Shown: positions 22,101 to 33,042 of the stretch, in pieces
Layout of the letters: each line of letters opens with the position of its first letter
How positions within the stretch are numbered: the first letter of the stretch is position 1
Assembly (NCBI GenBank): GCA_024516155.1
Contig: JAJJXM010000037.1
Coordinates: forward strand, 248,001 to 312,000
Direction of reading: 5' to 3'
From: Pyronema omphalodes
Lineage: Eukaryota > Ascomycota > Pezizomycetes > Pezizales > Pyronemataceae
DNA: 64,000 nt
Translations under genes and position numbers: made by a program
The notes under the pieces: model-generated
What the model saw: the letters and a program-made list of their open reading frames with translations, nothing else
Databases searched by the model: none
What the model was told of the DNA's origin: nothing

Positions 22101-22619
22101 ATCAGTCTCGTAAGTCTCGACGAGGCACTCGAGACTGAGCGTGAAAAGAAAAAAAAAATTACAAGTGCCCGGATGGAGACGAGTGATCAAATATGTTTGA
22201 TCCTTGGGACTGCCCCTAGACGGTTATCAACCTGTGCAGCTGTTTTCGGTGGCTGTTACTGGCAGATATCTTAATACAGCTCAATAATATCACGCTTGAA
22301 GTTATGTGACTAACATTGTGCGTTATTATTTCGAGGTTTCAGATGCTTGCATCTCAGAGAATGTTGAGCCCCGCGATAAGGCAGATACGAGCAGCATCGA
22401 GATATTCATTCTCTCTACGAGAATAAAGAAATAACGAAGAAAGTTGTTTTATTACATAATGAATGCTGGCATACTGAGAGGCTGTATCATGCTGACCGCT
22501 CCGTAACCATCGCTATGAAAAAGCGGTTGTCACGTAGATATGGTAATTGTCGTCTCTGCGAGATGTATAATCTCATTGTAGCGCTAATATATGATGTGTT
22601 TAAAATTTATAAGGTAGGA
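19130..22619. other. Long gene-poor stretch
   Basis: No convincing gene. Minus-strand open frames at 19849-20040, 20331-20645 and 20802-21065 are the only ones with protein-like composition and might be exons of a decayed gene; I could not join them. A two-unit telomere-like tract TAACCCTAACCCTA lies at 21297-21310. A GAGAC/GTCTC-rich patch is at 22045-22135. Confidence 0.4.
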
Positions 22620-22990
22620 ATTCACTTGTTTATGCTGTAATGCAACAAAGGGTTGTTAAATAGATCGGCCCTCCCAACTGAATGTGAAAGTACATCTAGG
22701 TGTACGTAATGCCATCTTGCTTCCCTTGAGAACAGCCAAGCCGCTAAAGCCGTAAGCGAGCTGAAGCGAATTGTGGAGCCAAGCCAGATCATTCACTCTG
22801 CGTTTTCTATGTATATCTATTTCTGTCGACGCGTCTCCCACTTCACGTTCGTTTATACCTTGCTCACAATTTTTCCTCGCGCTGCCGCATCTTTTTATAT
22901 ATTTTGCATCCATCATGAGGACCCGTTATATCTAAGACCAGCAGGATCTTCTTCACTCTCCACCAGAGCTCCCTACGGTCCGTCCAGGAC
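22620..22990 (+). repeat. Partial copy of the NACHT-linked companion block
   Basis: Aligns by eye to 52905-53240 and to the complement of about 60890-61120: GGTT.TT.AATAGAT, AGCCAAG, GAAGCGAA, CGTTTTCTAT, CACTTCACGTT, ACCAGCAGGATCTT and CTCTC. It stops after CACCAGAGCTCC and gives way to a GC-rich GGACTGCGGACTGGACCGG palindromic patch (22976-23020). Confidence 0.6.
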
Positions 22991-23510
22991 TGCGGACTGG
23001 ACCGGACTGCAGTCCGTAACCACGCGCATCAGAGGAGGATGGGGGAGAATCTTGTTTGGTGCCACTATCTTAGTCATTTTTGAGCCAATCAAACATGTTT
23101 TTAGGCTGACATTGTCGTGTCTTGCGTGTCTTTAAGTGCGAAGACCATCAACACATTTTCTGGCGCCCATACAAAATGCAAGGGTTTTAACACTCGACTA
23201 TTCTTCGAATTTTTGATGAATTTAATTTTTTGGGGCGTACTGTTGCTCTCCAGAAAGCCAAATTTGATAGTACGCCTAAATATTTTAATTCACGTTGTTG
23301 TGGTTGAGGAGTCCCGTTTGGCGTGTTGTGGGTTTTTTTTCGTCGGTTTCGACACTTTCTTTGCGTCGCCCACCATATCAATTTTTTATGGACGGCATAA
23401 TAAGGTATATGCAAGGTAGGGGGTAACTGCTCCTATTGGCGGATACGATACGAAACCTGATAAATGTGCTACTGAGGTACGTATATGATGCTCGGGGATG
23501 TGAAATGTGA
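22991..23510. other. Intergenic upstream of the first NACHT gene
   Basis: GC-rich palindromic patch, then AT-rich sequence with an 8-bp inverted pair GGCGTACT..AGTACGCC (23234-23276). No gene seen. Confidence 0.45.
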
Positions 23511-23528
23511 GGCGCTTATTTCCCCGCA
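23511..23528 (+). promoter_or_regulatory. Shared upstream box of the NACHT-ankyrin genes (copy 1)
   Basis: GGCGCTTATTTCCCCGCA, 130 bp before the ATG at 23659, followed by CAGTCACAGCA..CCCCTCAAA.ACGATTC, which is also conserved before the third gene. The second gene has the same box on its strand at 52063-52080. It may be a regulatory site or simply part of the duplicated segment. Confidence 0.5.
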
Positions 23529-23658
23529 TCCTGGGGCAGTCACAGCAACCCCCTCAAATACGATTCCTTCACAACACATTCTATCCGCCACCTTTACCTA
23601 TAACGGCTGACTTCATTTCGAGTTTTCATATGGTCATCCATTCAAGCTAATCTCAGTG

Positions 23659-26600
23659 ATGGATCCAGTTGGCTTTTCCGCAAGCGTCGCAGGCCTTCTG
23701 AGCCTAGCTATCGAAGTCACCAAGATTCTCAACGCCTACATCCACGATGTTAAAGATGCACCCCAAGAGGCTTCCGAGCTCAACACTAGAGTCTCTATAT
23801 TGAGCATTGTGTTGGAAAAAATGGTTGACATCCTTCGAAGTGATGATATGGATACCGTCACTATCGAGCACCAATCTCTCCTGTCCTCTGTTATCGACTG
23901 CTGCCAGCGACATGTCAAGCTTATCTACGGGAATGTTGCGAAGCTTCGAGACACCAAAAAGGTAAAGGCTTTGGTAGGAAAGGCGTTGTGGCCGTTTCAA
24001 AAGGGAGAATGTTTACGGAGCATTGAGACGCTACACCGATACACACAGACGGTTGAACATCTTCTCGTTGTTTCGAACCGGTAACCAGCCCTACCTTGTC
24101 TATCCTCGAACACAGTGAGATACTGATATCCTTCAGTGCCTTGATGTTGCAAGGATTTGCTGAAGTCAAGATCAAGCTCGACGAACAGCATAAGCAAATC
24201 ATCGGTTCGATCGATATGATGAAACAGAACTTTATTCCTGTACCGGAAGGCCTGGCCCAAATGTTGGATCGCATCACAGCTGTGATTAACCTAGTTTCCC
24301 AAATTCCCGACGACAGTGTTGAAATAAAAAAAATATCCGAAGGAGTGGCCGTGTTGTGTGCTCAGAAGAAGGGTAAGTTCCTGTTGCGGCCGGTGAGGCT
24401 GATATGGTGAATCAGCTAAGAATCCTAGACGATGAACTAAAGGAGGTCTTACAGTGGATCTCCCCGCTGGATCCCATGAAAAGACATGAAGATTTGAAGT
24501 CGAAGAGATTCGAGGGCACCGGAGCGTGGTTCTTGAAATCTCCCAAGTTTGTGACGTGGTGCCGTGGCGCCGCTTCGGATGAAGGGTTTAACCCGGTTTT
24601 AGCGTGTTATGGAGACCCTGGTGTCGGGAAGTCTGTCATGAGGTAAGAGGCGTTCCTCTGTCACGTGCATGGAAACGCGGATTCTCTAACACACCTCGGA
24701 CAGCACGCTTGTGATTGATACCCTCTACGTAATTTCTTCACGCGACGAAAATGACATTGCTGTGGCGTATATTTACTGCGACTACAGCGACAAGGACACA
24801 CAAACAGCTGTGAATATGGTCACCGCGCTTCTGCAGCAAGTCGTCAATGCTCATTCTCACCACCTCCCAGCACACGTTATCGACTCCCTCAAGGAACAGA
24901 GATCCAAAGGCAGACCAAACCTGGAGGAATCTTATCAACTCTTGGAGTCTGCATTGCAGTGTTTCAGGAAGTTTTACATATGTATCGACGCTCTTGACGA
25001 GTGCTCCGATGACCACCGGAAGGATTTTCTACACCTGATTGCACGCCTTTTGCAACGATTGGATAGTAACGCGGCTCGTATATTCACTACCGCAAGGCCT
25101 CAAATAAAGGCATCCATTGAAAGGCCTTTCACTGTCGCTCCATGCGAGTTCACACTAGAGGCAAATGAGGATGATATCAGGAAATACATCGAGTCGAAAC
25201 TGAACAAGGACGACCACTTTACGAATGACGAGAGTTCGCAGATGCTGAAGAAACAAATAATGACCAAGATCGTTGCGACTGCCAACGGAATGTGAGTGCT
25301 TCCATGATGTACCTGAATCCCGGTATCATCAGCTAATGCGCTGGTTTCCCAGGTTTCTGCTGCCTGCACTTCAGATCGAAACAGTGCTAGAGCAAACCAG
25401 CATTTCTAAACGACGTAAAGCACTCGAGTCGATGCCAAAAAGGCTCGAAGATGCCTTCCAGGTCACTATTAATCGCATCAAGACGCAAGCCCCAGCAAAG
25501 GCCAGTCAGGGGATGGAGGTCTTAAAATGGACGTATCTCGCAAAGCGACCACTCTCAGTTATGGAGATGCGCCACGCACTTGCCGCAGTTGAAGCTGCCC
25601 CCGGCACCGAATGTCTCGACCTCGACGATTTGCCGTTCGAAAAGTCGTTGATCGAGTGTTGCCATGGCCTTGTTGTAATCGATAACGAAACATCCACGCT
25701 TCGACTCGTCCACAAGTCCTTGCAAGACTTTCTGACGGATCAGTACCAAGCGTCCAAATTATTCACCGCCGGTGATCGAGACATTGCATTCGCTTGCTTG
25801 AGATATATGTGCTTCGGCGATGGAAATGCATCTAGTACTCCTGAATGCGACGTTGATGCATTAGACTTAATGATCGTCCTCGGACCAAACTACTGGTCAT
25901 CCTGGCCTGATGACTTCAGGAGCACGGCATCTGCACACATTGACCGCTTCCCACTCCTGGCATATGCTATACATTATTGGGGGTATCACGCCAAAGGTAA
26001 TATCGACCACGAGATCAAACATCTAGCTGTTGATTTTCTACAAAATCAAGCCAAAGCATATCGAATTTCGCAAAACCTAGGCGCGGCGCTATGGTTCGAA
26101 GACAAACGCTACCTTCCCTTCGGCGATGATGAAGAGGAAAACGAATACCTAGCTCAATCTTTCACCGAATTCGGCGGACTACATATCATCGCGTACTTCG
26201 GGCTCCACGAGATATATGGACCTCTTGTTGAAAAACTAGACCATTTTGATGTCAACTGCTTGATCTTGAGAAAAACAGCACTTGGACTAGCCTCTCAGAA
26301 TGGCCACTGTTTGGTTGTCCGTCTGTTGATAGAAGATGGGGCACAGGTGGATTGCGTGGATGAGTATGGGAGAACACCGCTGTTATTGGCAGCCAAAAAT
26401 GGGCACGAAATTGTCGTGCGTTTGTTGATCGAGAAGGGGGCGCAAGTTGACTTGAAGGATTTGAATGGGCAAACACCGCTGTCTTTGGCAGCCAAAGAGG
26501 GACACGTAAATGTCGTCTGTTTATTGATCGAGAAGGGGGCGCAGGTGGACTTGCAGAATCTGGTAGAGCAAACACCGTTGTTTTTGGCCGCTGAAAATGG

Positions 26601-27237
26601 GCGTGAAAATGTTGTCCATTTGTTGATCGAGAAGGGGGTGCAGGTGGACTTGCAGAACGGGCATGGGAGAACGCCGCTGTTTTATGCAGTCCAAAATGGG
26701 CATGAAAATATTGTCTGTTTGTTGCTTGAGAAGGGGGCGAGGGTTGACTTGAAAGATGGGGCTGGGCAAACACCGCTCTTTGTGGCAGCCTTAATGGGGC
26801 ATAGAAATATTGTCCGTTTGTTGATAGAGAGGGGGGCGCAGGTGGACTCGAAGGATTGGCGTTGGCGAACGCCGCTGTTATGCGCAGCTGGAGGGGGGCA
26901 TGAAAATGTTGTCCGTTTATTGCTAGAGATGGGGGCGCAGGTTGACTTGAAGGATCGAAATGGGGAAATACCGCTGTTACGCGCAGCCGGAGGGGGGCAT
27001 GAAAATGTTGTCCGTTTATTGCTTGAGACGGGGGCGCAGGTGGACTTCCAGACTGAGCGTGGGACGACGCCGCTATTATTGGCAGTTGGAGGGGGGCATG
27101 AAAATGTTGTCCGTTTGTTGCTTGAGCAGGGAGCGCATGTGGGCTTGCAGGATCAGAATGGAAACACACCGCTATCAGTGGCAATTGAACAGGGACACGA
27201 AGACGTTGTCCGTGTATTAATGGAAAGAGGAGCATAA
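23659..27237 (+). CDS. NACHT-ankyrin STAND (NLR-like) protein, copy 1
   Basis: join(23659..24080,24137..24372,24429..24642,24704..25291,25353..27237), 1114 aa. All four introns are GT-AG, 50-62 nt and phase-consistent. Residues 1-140: fungal STAND N-terminal (Helo-like) domain, MDPVGFSASVAGLLSLAIEV. About 140-220: coiled region. About 240-290: EGTGAWFLKSP..WC leading to Walker A GDPGVGKS (281-288). About 381-391: Walker B FYICIDALDEC, then the RIFTTARP sensor. About 487-790: winged-helix/helical region (RPLSVMEMRHALA). About 794-1114: ten 33-aa ankyrin repeats. Family role: signal-sensing ATPases with repeat ligand domains, involved in fungal allorecognition and defence. The ATG at 23659 is used, as in both paralogues. 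Intact, with no frameshift or stop. Confidence 0.9.
26272..27234 (+). repeat. Ankyrin repeat array of NACHT copy 1 (99-bp units)
   Basis: Ten tandem 99-bp units with nearly constant cores (CATGAAAATGTTGTCCGTTT, GGGGCGCAGGTGGACTTG) and variable codons around the beta-hairpin and first helix. Units 7-9 share AA/AV-GGGHENVVRLLLE and look recently duplicated. Confidence 0.9.
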
Positions 27238-29651
27238 ATCATGTAATTCGAAACGCCAAGACTGTAAACTCCGCCATTGTACTGTGGAGGAACTGTTTTT
27301 TCTATTCTCTTTTATTATTTCAAGCCGAAAGTATGTTCTTATTAGACAATGATATTTGTTCGTGTAAGCTGTTCTTGTAGTGGCCTTACGGATCCTTTCT
27401 CTACAAATAGAAGAGAAACACGGATTAGACAGCAGCGTCCACCTTCACTGCCAATGATTACTTGAAAAGTGAAATAACAAAACTTTGGTCGTAGTGGGAT
27501 ACTAGATGTATGGGTTGATATTCCAGTGTCTGGTCTTCGAGATACGTTATCTGGAACCTGGCTAACGTATTTCTGATGTAAAGTATCGATTGGTGACTGG
27601 AGGACGATCTTCACTGTATAAGCAAGGATAGTCTGAATATAGCTTCAAAACTTCGCTTAATATTTTTGGCCCTGTAAGCATCTACACGATACACGGTAAA
27701 TAAATCCCTGTGTGGAATAGAAGTCACTTTTATCTGTGAGTATTTCGTGTGGTGAGTGATTCATTGAGCGTCACTCGCGCGTGCGTCCGTCTTGTTCTGT
27801 AACCAAGAATTCGAAGCTTGAGTCCCAGTGGATATTTGATGGATAACCCAAAAGTACAGATAAATAATATCTTAGTGCAGGGCTTGCCGTCACTTTATTC
27901 TGCGCAAATAGAACTGTGTGGTAAATTTGAATAGACTGGGCTCTCGGGTGTCGGCACCCCTATGTCCATCCGAATACTGATGATGTCCACTTTCACGTTC
28001 AGTTAAATTTACTTTCATTTCTTTCCTCGAATTCATGGGTGATTGAAATTGATCTTCTATCTGACTAGAAACTGGAAAGACATCATACATGCTTACTGCC
28101 ATCGCGATATGACTGGCAATATTTTCAAGTAAAATGTCTTCCCATGGCTTAAATGAATTGACGAGTGATAGAATGTGAGAGAACATCACGTCTTGACACA
28201 AGGCTTACATAAACGCTTGGTCGTTGAGACAACATGTATTAAAAAGATTTACTGTGAAGAATCTTGGAACGCTACAACATAATGTTAAACTCTCTAAGGG
28301 CTTCTCCCCGTAAGGTTGAGGTTTCTGTCATTGCATTATGGTGGTGCTGGTGATCTGCGGGGTGCAGGAGGGTTGGGGGGGGGAGGCGTTGCTTCCTTTT
28401 CAGGAATTATTCGTGGAAGGTAACTATGAATAATTATTTATCATACTAGGGATTGTTTTGGTAATTTACACGGTTTGAATGAGCTTTCTTTTTCGACTTT
28501 ATTGTTTCACACTTTTTGTAATTGTGCTGCTCATGGAGGACGATTGCCTGGTGGCAGGATGGGATATAAGGTTCAGGCGTCAGATTTATTTGTGGTCTAT
28601 TTCAGTATACCTGGGTGCGCACCACGGTTCACTTTACTTGCCTTGAAATCAAAACCTTGGCCACTGACCTCTCCTTTTCCATTCCGAAGTTCGTAAACCC
28701 TACCCAGAACTTCCATCATTGCGGCTTAAAAGTCTAAAGTTATTTCGTTTGGTCCGCTATTTAGTTTGGAAAGTAATATGGGTTAGGTATTTGAAAATCG
28801 TCTGCAGTGTAATACTCTAATGTGTTCTCAGCACGGGAGTTGTTGGTCATATCTCGGAATTTGAATTACATAGAATTCATCTTGAAGTTCATCCGCCGAC
28901 CTTCCTTTCTCCGGTCTAAATACGTTTAACACTGGATTTCTGTCGACTATTGGAGAACCAAAGAGACCCCCTGAAAAAAGTAATCTACAGCAGCGTATAT
29001 ATACAACCAATCGCGGATTCTGACAAAGAAAATAAAGGCTGTAGTGCTGAGTTTCTCTGGAACAAACTTTCTCTATAAAAGAGTTCTAAAAGCAAAAAAA
29101 ACAAGAAGGAAGACAATTGTCCAACTGTCTATCCGTTATATATTGGCTAGCATCAACTGTTCTCGAACGGAGCATCAACCTGACGCCGACCAGATGGTGA
29201 TTGAATTCCCCGTACCGGAATGCCTTTTGTTTATGAATTTTTTTTTCCCTACGTTTTCAAGAGATTGATTAGCTTATTAATTTTTTGGTCTTCAGGCTCA
29301 GTGATGTATATGTGTTTTAGGGTGTCCAAAATCCGCTTTGGCCGTTCGCCACACTACCATATCAAATGTCTCACGCGCAGCCGCGGAGTATATGTTCGCT
29401 AAGGGGTCTCACACACAGCCACCCCATACGCTTAGGTTACAGCCGGGTCAAAATTGTCTGGCACATGACTCACTAGACTTTATTAATCGCCTAATAAAGC
29501 AGACCGGAACGCCCTTCTATGGTGGGGATGTGGGGTAATTTAGGGCTGTCATCGGCTCTCAACACACAAACGCGTTAAGTATCTCTACCGTTCCACCCTA
29601 CGCGTCTCAACATCAACGCGTCTTCCCCACCATCACCACCCGTCTACAATA
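27238..29651. other. Intergenic, no gene seen
   Basis: Small ORFs only. A short T-arm-like string GATTGAATTCCCCGTACCGG at about 29200 does not belong to a foldable tRNA. Confidence 0.5.
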
Positions 29652-30869
29652 ATGGGAAAACCAGACGATACCAAGCCTCTCCTCTCTTCTGATGGTCCCT
29701 CGCGTCTTGAGCCCTACACCGATGAAGAGCCTGGCCCCTCTAGCAAGCCATCCCCAACCCCCAGATACACCGACTACGAGCCAAGCTCGTCCCATGTTGT
29801 CGATGACGAACTTTCACGCGACGACGGAGAACTCCCCGAATACAGTGAATTCCTAGACCCCAACAACCAGGGCGAACAGCCGCCACCATTTTCAAAATAC
29901 AACCCCTCTAAACACCTCATTACCAACGGCAAAACCATTTCACACGATGCACACCTCAACACCGATGTCGAGGCCTTATATCAATGGCTAGTAGACGAGA
30001 CCAACATCCCCCCTCGTCCTATGCTTTTCATTCAGGGTACTCATCAAGTCCGAAACCGTAACGGATCCAGCTTCAATAATTCCTCATCCAACGCATCCAA
30101 TGCATCCAGTTCGACTTCAACGCAAACAGATTTCGCAATCTACTTTGATTTGTCTAGTTTTATACAGACGAATACTCAAATTATAGCTGCACCTTTTAAT
30201 GCTAAACGCCGGCGTGGGACTGTTCTTAGACACGCTGCGGAACCTGGTGATATTGAAGCCCCGAGATCAGTCCGGGATTGGTGTGCAGACTATATCCACT
30301 CCCCCGCTTATCTGAAGGAATTTTTATTCCGTAAGCGAGTAGTGGGAATTAATGAAGAGATCCTAAGAACCCATGTTGAGGCGATTGTTAGGTCCACAAA
30401 TTACCGGGGACGGTTGGATGTACAATTTCCGGTAATGAACCGAAGCGTGGTGTTGGCTCCTGATAATTGGGTCTGTAGGATCAGGTATGGTTGGTACAGG
30501 TGGATCTTTTATCTGACTATGCTGTGGATTATTATCTGGCCGGTGCTGTGGTTTTTTACTCTGAAGTGGGCGGTTGTTGAGGCTACGTTCGAAGCTAAAC
30601 AGGGAGAGGAAACAGCGTGGGTGGATAGATGGGGTTGGGTACTAGGGAAGGTTGTTAGACAGAGGAGACAGGGCGGTGTACAGTCTGCTTTAAAGCCAGA
30701 GCATTTGAGGTGGATTGAGACGCATGAGATGGAACAGGAACAGAGGAGACAGGAGCAGAGACTGGCGAGAGGGCAGGGGTCACGATGGTGGGGGGCCGGA
30801 TTTCTAAATGCGCTGAGAGATATGGGGGAGGGAATGGGAGAGGCAGCTTGGGGAATGGATGAATGGTAA
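29652..30869 (+). CDS. Conserved fungal membrane protein of unknown function (ABR083Wp-like)
   Basis: 405 aa, single exon. The N-terminal 90 residues are disordered, Pro/Ser/Asp-rich, starting MGKPDDTKPLLSSDG. The conserved middle has NTDVEALYQWLVDE, RPMLFIQGTHQV, an RGTVLRH segment, VRDWCADYIHSP, LKEFLFRKRVVG and the diagnostic IVRSTNYRGRLDVQFPV. One or two hydrophobic spans follow (WYRWIFYLTMLWIIIWPVLWFF), then a charged amphipathic tail with EQEQRRQEQR. The pattern RGT..R, (V/T)REWC..Y, VRSTNYRGR and a late hydrophobic hairpin is one I recall from Pezizomycotina proteins annotated only as ABR083Wp-like. No biochemical role is known to me. The start is supported by the typical disordered head and CAATAATGG context. 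Confidence 0.7.
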   Translation: MGKPDDTKPLLSSDGPSRLEPYTDEEPGPSSKPSPTPRYTDYEPSSSHVVDDELSRDDGELPEYSEFLDPNNQGEQPPPFSKYNPSKHLITNGKTISHDAHLNTDVEALYQWLVDETNIPPRPMLFIQGTHQVRNRNGSSFNNSSSNASNASSSTSTQTDFAIYFDLSSFIQTNTQIIAAPFNAKRRRGTVLRHAAEPGDIEAPRSVRDWCADYIHSPAYLKEFLFRKRVVGINEEILRTHVEAIVRSTNYRGRLDVQFPVMNRSVVLAPDNWVCRIRYGWYRWIFYLTMLWIIIWPVLWFFTLKWAVVEATFEAKQGEETAWVDRWGWVLGKVVRQRRQGGVQSALKPEHLRWIETHEMEQEQRRQEQRLARGQGSRWWGAGFLNALRDMGEGMGEAAWGMDEW

Positions 30870-31702
30870 ACGGCTGTCGGTTTGCATTTTGCAATTGGGA
30901 ATATTTCATTTACTCGGTGTTCTGGTGCTAGGAGTTTAATGGGCTTTAGGATGCGTTTAGGAATATCATATATGGATAGCAATATGCTTTTTCTGATTGC
31001 TGCTACCATGGTTCCAGATTTTGTGTATCATTTCTGCTGCGTCATTCGATTTTTATGGGATTACCAGCCACACCTACTTCAATTGCTCTACAAGAATGGC
31101 ACCCCACTCTCTATCCGAATTTATAGGCGCAATTAAGCACTTTGCCCATACACCCATACGGCCAATGCTATAGGTACAATTGTCTTAGACAGTGCTGTAG
31201 TTCGTACGTATATTTAGTGCACAGGTATCCACTGGCCCCTGAATGTTTTTGCGACTGATTTTATTATCACAAGCGTCCAGCCAAATCAACATTTGATCAT
31301 CAGATCGAAGCCGAGAGCTTATTTTGTATACAAATCTTAATGAAAATTGGTAGACTCTTTTGGAATAACGGTAGTCGAATGGCAACACGATGATTATTAT
31401 TAGTTGACGTAACTTCACCGTTCCATCACTCGTGGCTCATGGGTCACGTGAATGTCATCTCCCTGCATTACCCGACCCGCACCTTCAACGGCGCAAGTGC
31501 AAAATACCACCAAATTTCACTTCCTCACGCTTATGATTGATCAAAGCTATGAATTCCACATGGTATAAGTATTACGTCTCTCGCTCTTGCAGGTATAATT
31601 AAACATCGCCTTTTCCCATTCTCCTTTGGCCGCGTAAAATCAATTAGATGCTCCGGCCGATGCCATTTCCGCCCGCTAAAATTTTTCAATTGCTCGCAAT
31701 TC
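30870..31702. other. Intergenic between convergent genes
   Basis: 3' flanks of the ABR083Wp-like gene (plus) and the sirtuin (minus). No further gene seen. Confidence 0.5.
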
Positions 31703-33042
31703 TCAATCATAACTCTTGCTGTTGACATTTCCCGGTGGTGTCTCTGGTATCTGTAAGTCTCCAATGATTGGGTATAACATCTTCGGTACTAGCTGTGGAG
31801 GAGGTGTGTTAGCTCTGTTACAAGACTAGGGTAACCCAAGCTTCATGGTCTCCAGTAAAGGCTCGTGGAGGGTTCATGGTTTCCCAAAGGTGCAACATAC
31901 CTCTGCTGCATCTCCTTCAAACAACCAATCGGCAAAGTTCTCATCTTTTGCTTGTTCCGGTCTTACACTACAGTCGATATCCACAACGGCGACCTTTCCA
32001 CCCATCTCCTTTACTTTTCCAGCGTACCTATTTTCCATAATCAGCCTGGGGGTGTAAGTAAACAATCAACGACCATACCCAGCTGTGGGAAACACCGTTC
32101 CGCTAGTTCCGATAACAATACATAGATCGACGGGGTCTTGGTGGGGTCGCGAGAGGTATTGGTTAATCCTTTTTAAGGTTTGTGGATCAAGGTTTTCGCC
32201 GAACCAGATTACGGCAGGTCGCAGGAGACCAGTTTTACCTGTGGATATTAGCTGTTTGTTTCGATCTGCCTGCATCACTCCGCCCCGCATCGCTGCTTTC
32301 GTCCCGCTACCCTGGACCTTGCCGAACGTGCTTCGCTTCGTCTCTTCCCACCTCTCCAAACTTTCCAAGGGGCAACTAACACTCGGGACACCGCGGCAGT
32401 TCATCAATTCCCACAGTCCGCTCAACATCCCCCTCATCAACCTTCAGTGCCGGGGTGATGGGATCTGTAACATCATCACGCTCGTATCTACACCAGCTTC
32501 GCATACACCTTACGCGGAATAAAGAACCATGCATGTACTCGATGCTCTTTCCGGGATGACCAGCAGTATTTGAGAGACCGTCTACATTTTGACTAAGCGT
32601 AAGGAACTGAGGATTGGGTCGACGACGGGCAAGCTCCGCAAGCGCGTAATGCGCGGCGTTCGGTTTCGCTTGAAGGGCATAATGCCTCCTTAAGCTGTAG
32701 AACTACATTCACCATTACAACGAGTCAGCGCGCGGAAAATGTAGAAATATATGAGCAGCTGACCTGCCAGACGAGACCAGGATGGTTTCGAAAGGCCTCG
32801 GGAGTCGCAAGTTCCATCGCATTGTGTTGGCGCCACATCTGACATTGTTAGCTTTCGTCCACACTGTGCTCCGTTACACTTCGCTGCGCGCCCCTCGACC
32901 AGCAGCACGAAGATAAACATACACCTCCGGCGCCCCGGAATGTCGGAAGACCCGAAGACGCGCCCAGCCCTGCGCCGCACACGGCAAGTATTCGCTTGCT
33001 CTTCCGGAGGTACTCGTGGAAGCTGTCTAGGTCGCTGGACAT
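31703..33042 (-). CDS. Class III (SIRT5-type) NAD-dependent sirtuin
   Basis: complement(join(31703..31792,31901..32027,32079..32238,32381..32702,32764..32838,32923..33042)), 297 aa. Rossmann motif [15 protein letters not shown], then [38 protein letters not shown], catalytic His in YMHGSLF, zinc Cys pairs CMRSWC and [34 protein letters not shown] and [12 protein letters not shown]. The Y-x-x-R of FYSLR matches the acyl-pocket Tyr/Arg of SIRT5, so desuccinylase/demalonylase activity is likely (inference). The Cys codon before KTGLLRP is split by intron 3, and the last exon is needed to complete EGDAAELVPKML. Intron 2 has a weak donor (GTCAGC). The frame is open 124 codons upstream to a Met at 33414 (see findings). 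Confidence 0.85.

Noticed and set aside
22061..22135. GAGAC/GTCTC-rich patch as a possible short array
   Set aside because: Irregular spacing and no consistent unit.
26252..27235. 327-codon Pro/Ser/His-rich minus-strand ORF
   Set aside because: Periodic antisense shadow of the 99-bp ankyrin repeats; the same kind of shadow appears at 48596-49410.
29195..29225. tRNA T-arm-like string GATTGAATTCCCCGTACCGG
   Set aside because: No acceptor, D or anticodon stem can be built around it.
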